Shown here one piece after another: positions 14,188 through 18,014 of a stretch of 18,014 nucleotides of DNA (positions are counted from its first letter, which is position 1; the number at the start of each line of letters is the position of its first letter). The notes below the pieces were generated by a model that was not told the DNA's origin, did not search any database, and worked only from the letters and a program-made list of their open reading frames with translations. Source of the DNA: Clostridiaceae bacterium (lineage in GTDB: Bacteria > Bacillota > Clostridia > Oscillospirales > Acutalibacteraceae); assembly GCA_016281115.1 (NCBI GenBank), contig JAEEHZ010000096.1, positions 1 through 18,014 on the forward strand, in the 5' to 3' direction. Made by a program: the position numbers and the translations under genes.

Positions 14188-15468
14188 TTGGATAGTTATG
14201 TGATAAAAGGCCGTAATCCTCTTTACGGTCGTGTAGAAATAAGCGGCGCAAAAAATGCCGCTGTTGCAATTATTCCCGCCTGTATATTATCGGACGGTGA
14301 ATGTAAGATTGAAAATGTTCCGTATATTAAAGACACAAGCCTTATAGCCCATATCATAAAGGATATGGGAGCCGATGTAAGGGTGGAAGGAAAATCTTCG
14401 ATCACGGTTGAGCCTTCGGGTATCGTTAATCCCGTACCTTCTTATGACCTTGTGAGAAATATGCGCGCGTCTTATTATCTTTTGGGCGCTCTGCTGGGCA
14501 AATTTAAGCAGGCAGAGGTAGCAATGCCCGGCGGCTGTAACTTCGGCGTACGCCCTGTTGACCAGCATTTAAAGGGCTTTGAAGCTCTTGGCGCAGAGTG
14601 TATATGCAACGGCGATATAATAAGGGTAAAAGCAGACAAACTTGTGGGAGCGCATATTTATTTTGACGTTATCTCGGTTGGAGCTACGATTAATGTTATG
14701 TTAGCCGCCGTTAAAGCCGAGGGTATGACTATAATAGAAAACGCCGCAAGAGAACCTCATATTGTTGACGTAGCCAATTTCCTTAACTCTATGGGGGCAA
14801 ACATAAGAGGCGCAGGAACAGACGTTATCAAAATCAAGGGCGTTCAAAAGCTTCACGGTGTGACCTATTCCGTAATTCCCGACCAAATTGAGGCAGGCAC
14901 ATACATGACTGCTGTTGCCGCAACAGGCGGAGATGTTTTGATAGATAATGTAATACCTAAGCATTTGGAGTCGATCACCGCAAAACTGAGAGAGATCGGC
15001 GTTGAGATAACGGAATATGACGAAGCCGTTCGCGTAACCTGCAACAAAAGGATACACAAATGCAATATTAAGACAATGCCTCACCCGGGCTTTCCGACGG
15101 ATATGCAGCCGCAGTTTGCGGCGTTGCTCTCTATCGCCGACGGCACGAGCGTGATAGAAGAAAATGTTTGGAACAGCCGCTTTCAGTATATAAATGAGCT
15201 TTGCCGCTTTGGCGCAAAGGCAACAGTAGATGTCCGCAAGGCAATTATAGAAGGCAGAGACGGACTTGTGGGTGCAACTGTACACGCGACAGACTTACGT
15301 GCAGGCGCAGCTATGATAATTGCCGCTCTTGCGGCCGAAGGTGTTTCCGTTGTTGAAGACGTAAACCACATTGAGCGCGGCTATGAAGACATTGTAAACA
15401 AACTGAGAAACATAGGCGCAGACATAAGACGCCGCTCAGATGATATGCCTGCCGTTTTCACGGCGTAA
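14188..15468 (+). CDS. murA: UDP-N-acetylglucosamine 1-carboxyvinyltransferase MurA
   Basis: MurA transfers enolpyruvate from PEP to UDP-GlcNAc, the first committed step of peptidoglycan synthesis in the cytoplasm. In the 426-residue product the N-terminal EISGAKNAAVAIIPA places conserved Lys22 in GAKNAA. The active-site loop GGCNFGVRPVDQH has Cys117, the residue fosfomycin alkylates (Cys115 in E. coli), so the enzyme should be of the fosfomycin-sensitive kind. Length is normal. I chose the TTG at 14188, 8 bases after GGGAG (14175-14179). A TTG at 14173 overlaps that site, and no ATG is usable without cutting into the fold. Low-GC Gram-positives often have two MurA copies; which one this is cannot be told here. 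The gene is monocistronic. Confidence 0.95.
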   Translation: MDSYVIKGRNPLYGRVEISGAKNAAVAIIPACILSDGECKIENVPYIKDTSLIAHIIKDMGADVRVEGKSSITVEPSGIVNPVPSYDLVRNMRASYYLLGALLGKFKQAEVAMPGGCNFGVRPVDQHLKGFEALGAECICNGDIIRVKADKLVGAHIYFDVISVGATINVMLAAVKAEGMTIIENAAREPHIVDVANFLNSMGANIRGAGTDVIKIKGVQKLHGVTYSVIPDQIEAGTYMTAVAATGGDVLIDNVIPKHLESITAKLREIGVEITEYDEAVRVTCNKRIHKCNIKTMPHPGFPTDMQPQFAALLSIADGTSVIEENVWNSRFQYINELCRFGAKATVDVRKAIIEGRDGLVGATVHATDLRAGAAMIIAALAAEGVSVVEDVNHIERGYEDIVNKLRNIGADIRRRSDDMPAVFTA

Positions 15469-15493
15469 GCTTTACAATCAACAGCAAAAAATT

Positions 15494-15530
15494 AAGGTAA
15501 ACAGTCAATTATCGGCTGTTTACCTTTTTT
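15494..15530. terminator. Bidirectional terminator between murA and the TIGR03936 gene
   Basis: AAGGTAAACAGTC (15494-15506) pairs over 13 positions (one G-U) with GGCTGTTTACCTT (15514-15526), loop of 7, followed by a T-run on the plus strand. On the minus strand AATTTTTT follows the stem. The convergent genes murA and the radical-SAM pair share it. Confidence 0.88.
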
Positions 15531-15548
15531 GTTTTATTGATTATATAT

Positions 15549-16208
15549 TTATCTGAAAACGCTGCCGTCCTTGCAGTAAAGCTCTTTACGTGTTACAAGG
15601 CAAAAGATCTCTTTGCCGTATTGTTTTTCAAGTGCGAAAAGCAAAAGTGAAGGATTTATATTAGTTGTGTTGCCCGCAGGCAACACCAGCGTCATTTTTA
15701 AACCCGATTGATCACATTCACACTCGCAGTTCATAATGTACTGCCTGAGGTCGATATCCTTCATTCCCGATTTACTTTTTTTCTGAACAATTATGCTGTT
15801 TTGGCTCAACAATTTTTTTACTGCCAACTCTAACTTACCGATATCATTTTCGGCAACAGGAAAATCAAGCTCAAAAAGTGCGGAATTTATCTCTTTGGGG
15901 TCAGCCCCAAGGTCGTAAACCTCTGTAACACGTATACCTTGCGGTAAATGCTTATTCATACGCTCTTTTATTTCATCATATGGCATATCATCATCCAAAA
16001 GGCGCATATCCATATATTCCGCCAATCCAGTATATCCGAGAGACAGCGGCAACGCAAATGTAATAAACACGTGCGGATTAAAGCCTTCCGTGTGCCACAA
16101 AGGTATACGCGAACCCACAAGGCAGCGCGTCATACATCTGTTCATATCCAAATGGGAAATATATTTTGCTTTTCCTTCTTTTATATACTTAACTCTTATG
16201 TTTTTCAT
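15549..16208 (-). CDS. TIGR03936/DUF2344 family protein, partner of the adjacent radical-SAM protein
   Basis: The 219-residue protein begins MKNIRVKYIKEGKAKYISHL, followed by DMNRCMTRCLVGSRIPL and a GFNPHVFITFALPLSLGYTG segment (about 42-61), typical of the DUF2344 family. That family occurs as a separate gene or as a C-terminal fusion to B12-binding radical-SAM proteins. Its function is unknown as far as I know. The gene starts inside the last codons of the upstream radical-SAM gene (20-base overlap). I chose the ATG at 16208 because AAGGAGG sits 8 bases before it; a longer reading from 16259 would translate that site and add 17 residues not seen in the family. The close overlap implies coupled translation. 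Confidence 0.9.
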   Translation of the reverse strand: MKNIRVKYIKEGKAKYISHLDMNRCMTRCLVGSRIPLWHTEGFNPHVFITFALPLSLGYTGLAEYMDMRLLDDDMPYDEIKERMNKHLPQGIRVTEVYDLGADPKEINSALFELDFPVAENDIGKLELAVKKLLSQNSIIVQKKSKSGMKDIDLRQYIMNCECECDQSGLKMTLVLPAGNTTNINPSLLLFALEKQYGKEIFCLVTRKELYCKDGSVFR

Positions 16209-18014
16209 AGCACACGCCTCCTTTATACTTCGTCGCGCCGCAACCCGAGCATTTTTCACGGCAATTAGGCGTTGTTTCGGCTTTGTAGGCTCTTTTACAT
16301 TCGTCTATCAAGAATTTTTTGTTTACGCCGTAGTCTATATGATCCCACGGCAAGACCTCATCAAAGGAGCGACGCCTGTTGGCGTAAAAGGCAGGATCTA
16401 TGCCGCACTCTTCAAAAAGACTCATCCATTTGTCAAAGTCAAAGCACTCTTCCCAACTGTCAAAACGCATACCGTATTCACAGGCTTTTTCCATAACTTT
16501 GCAGAGTTTGCGGTCGCCTCTGGCAAAAACCGCCTCTAAAAAGCTTGTTTTGCTGTCGTGATAGTTATAATTTATCTTTCGTGAAGTAACGCTGTCCTTT
16601 AAGTGATATTGCTTTTTCATAAGCTCGTCGCGTGTGTCCTGCGGTTCCCACTGGAACGGCGTAAACGGTTTAGGCACAAAAGACGCTGTGCTGAGCGTAA
16701 CTGTAACAGGTTGACCCTTTGGTTTATTCGGGCAAGAATAATAGGCGTTTACGACTTTTTGCCCCAGCTCTGCAATAGCGGCGACGTCATTATAGGTTTC
16801 CGTTGGCAATCCTATCATAAAATAAAGCTTGACCTTATTCCAGCCGCCCGAAAAAGCCTTTGTGCAGGTTTGAAGCAGTTCATCCTCAAAAACATTCTTG
16901 TTTATTACGTTGCGCATACGCTGGCTTCCTGCTTCGGGGGCAAATGTAAGCCCGCTTTTCCTTACGGTTTTGATTTTAGACACAAGCTCGTCCGAAAAAC
17001 CGTCTACACGAAGCGACGGCAACGATATACTCACCTTCTCTTTTTCCGTCCACAAGAGCATGTTATCGAGCAAAGGCTGGATCTGCGTATAATCGCTTGA
17101 ACTCAGAGATGAAAGAGATATCTCGTCATAGCCTGTGCTGTCGCATATTTTACGGCACTGATCATTTATTGTACCTATACTTTTCTCTCTGACGGGTCTG
17201 TTCATAAAACCCGCCTGGCAAAACCGGCAACCTCTTATGCAACCTCTGAATATTTCGGAAACGGCTCTGTCATGTATTATTTCTATCATGGGAACAATAA
17301 ACTTATCCGGAAAATACGTATTGTCCAGATCCATCATTATGCGCTTTTCTATTTTTTCGGGCGCACCGTGCTTCGGTATTATTTCATTTACAGTGCCGTC
17401 TTCATTATAGTTGATATCATAAAGCGCAGGCACGTATACGCCTTTTATATGTGACGCTTTTTTCAAAAATTCATCTCTGCTCAAGCCTTTTTTTCTACAT
17501 TCACGGTAAAGCTCTATTACCTCTAGGTCTACCTCTTCCCCTTCACCGATGAAAAATATGTCAACGAAATCGGCAACAGGCTCGGGATTACAGGCGCACG
17601 GACCACCCGCAACAACAATTTGCTTTAGATCGTGTCTGTCTTTACTTTTAAGCGGGATTTTTGCCAATTTCAACATATTAAGCATAGTGGTATAGCTAAG
17701 CTCATATTGCAAAGTAAATCCGATAAAGTCAAAGTCTGTTATATAGTCTCCGCTTTCCAGTGCAAACAAAGGAATGCCGTTTTTCAGCATCAGTTCTTCC
17801 ATATCTGTCCACGGAGCAAACACACGCTCGCACCATATGTAAGGCACTTCGTTAAAAAGGCTGTAAAGTATTTTTATTCCCAAATGAGACATACCTACCT
17901 CATATATATCGGGAAAACAAAACGCAAATCTTACGTCTATATGTTTTTTATCTTTTATGACCTCGTTAAGATCGCCGCCGGTGTATCTTCCCGGCTTTTG
18001 AACCTTCAAAAGAA
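16189..18014 (-). CDS. B12-binding-domain radical-SAM protein, TIGR03960 family (5' end outside window)
   Basis: About 607 residues are visible and the frame is open at the right edge. Family members have roughly ten more N-terminal residues ending in a LLKV-x-KP-x-RY stretch, which is seen at the very edge (LLKVQKPGRY), so this is not a true start. An N-terminal cobalamin-binding-like domain (about 25-190, with FCFPDIYEVGMSHLG) precedes a radical-SAM core whose CxxxCxxC iron-sulphur motif is RGCIRGCRFCQAG (Cys257, Cys261, Cys264 from the TTG at 18009). A Cys-rich tail (CREKCSGCGATKYKGGVC) may bind another cluster or metal. The His of B12 'DxHxxG' is not evident, so cobalamin binding is uncertain. 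The reaction is unknown. In many Firmicutes this gene and DUF2344 precede rng and rplU; here murA follows instead, in the opposite direction. Confidence 0.92.
   Translation of the reverse strand, partial: LLKVQKPGRYTGGDLNEVIKDKKHIDVRFAFCFPDIYEVGMSHLGIKILYSLFNEVPYIWCERVFAPWTDMEELMLKNGIPLFALESGDYITDFDFIGFTLQYELSYTTMLNMLKLAKIPLKSKDRHDLKQIVVAGGPCACNPEPVADFVDIFFIGEGEEVDLEVIELYRECRKKGLSRDEFLKKASHIKGVYVPALYDINYNEDGTVNEIIPKHGAPEKIEKRIMMDLDNTYFPDKFIVPMIEIIHDRAVSEIFRGCIRGCRFCQAGFMNRPVREKSIGTINDQCRKICDSTGYDEISLSSLSSSDYTQIQPLLDNMLLWTEKEKVSISLPSLRVDGFSDELVSKIKTVRKSGLTFAPEAGSQRMRNVINKNVFEDELLQTCTKAFSGGWNKVKLYFMIGLPTETYNDVAAIAELGQKVVNAYYSCPNKPKGQPVTVTLSTASFVPKPFTPFQWEPQDTRDELMKKQYHLKDSVTSRKINYNYHDSKTSFLEAVFARGDRKLCKVMEKACEYGMRFDSWEECFDFDKWMSLFEECGIDPAFYANRRRSFDEVLPWDHIDYGVNKKFLIDECKRAYKAETTPNCREKCSGCGATKYKGGVCYEKHKS

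Noticed and set aside
14701..15285. A 194-codon open frame on the minus strand within murA
   Set aside because: It lies wholly antisense to a well-conserved gene, has no ribosome-binding site, and its translation is Cys/Tyr-rich without any family resemblance. Similar antisense frames occur in proS (4584-5051) and the radical-SAM gene (16603-17100).

Overview
The window reads as chromosome from a low-GC, spore-forming Firmicute (Clostridia). The evidence is a forespore sigma factor (SigG), a ylxM-ffh-rpsP-khpA translation cluster, near-consensus SigA promoters, strong Shine-Dalgarno sites and AT-rich intergenic DNA. A secreted alpha-amylase carrying a type I dockerin and a CBM26-type starch-binding module points to a gut starch degrader of the Ruminococcaceae/Oscillospirales, of the Ruminococcus bromii kind. 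That species-level guess is inference. I see no transposase, phage gene, CRISPR array, tRNA or rRNA. Gene content is mostly core, with one accessory-looking stretch (about 5.9-11.8 kb).

Layout: (1) 1-885, minus, 5' part of recJ, cut by the window edge. (2) 1112-3424, plus, ylxM-ffh-rpsP-khpA from one perfect promoter, ended by a bidirectional terminator at 3441-3477. (3) 3476-5795, minus, proS then sigG. The sigG ribosome-binding site lies inside a long terminator-like hairpin (4260-4320). (4) 6004-7979, minus, an SPFH-domain protein with four C-terminal zinc ribbons and a lipoprotein, joined by a TAATG overlap and ended by a terminator at 5910-5948. (5) 8041-10914, minus, the dockerin-bearing GH13 amylase. 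(6) 11149-11823, minus, an Sfp-type phosphopantetheinyl transferase. (7) 12002-13939, plus, metG, with its own promoter and terminator. (8) 14188-15468, plus, murA, starting at TTG, with its own promoter. (9) 15549-18014, minus, two overlapping genes of the radical-SAM TIGR03960/TIGR03936 pair, the first cut by the right edge.

Functionally, the plus-strand cluster makes the protein of the signal recognition particle plus ribosomal and RNA-binding factors. metG and proS charge tRNAs, murA starts peptidoglycan synthesis, recJ repairs DNA and sigG drives late forespore transcription. The amylase is exported and, through its dockerin, probably joins a cohesin-bearing starch-degrading complex (amylosome). 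The SPFH/lipoprotein pair is probably envelope-related, with unknown detailed role.

The most interesting signals are regulatory: the sigG start region folded into a 20-pair hairpin; a TAAAGG-N6-CCTTTA hairpin at the predicted transcript start of both ylxM and murA; and competing hairpins over the ylxM Shine-Dalgarno. Among proteins, the internal dockerin of the amylase and the SPFH-zinc-ribbon/lipoprotein pair stand out. I did not find a clearly new multi-gene system.
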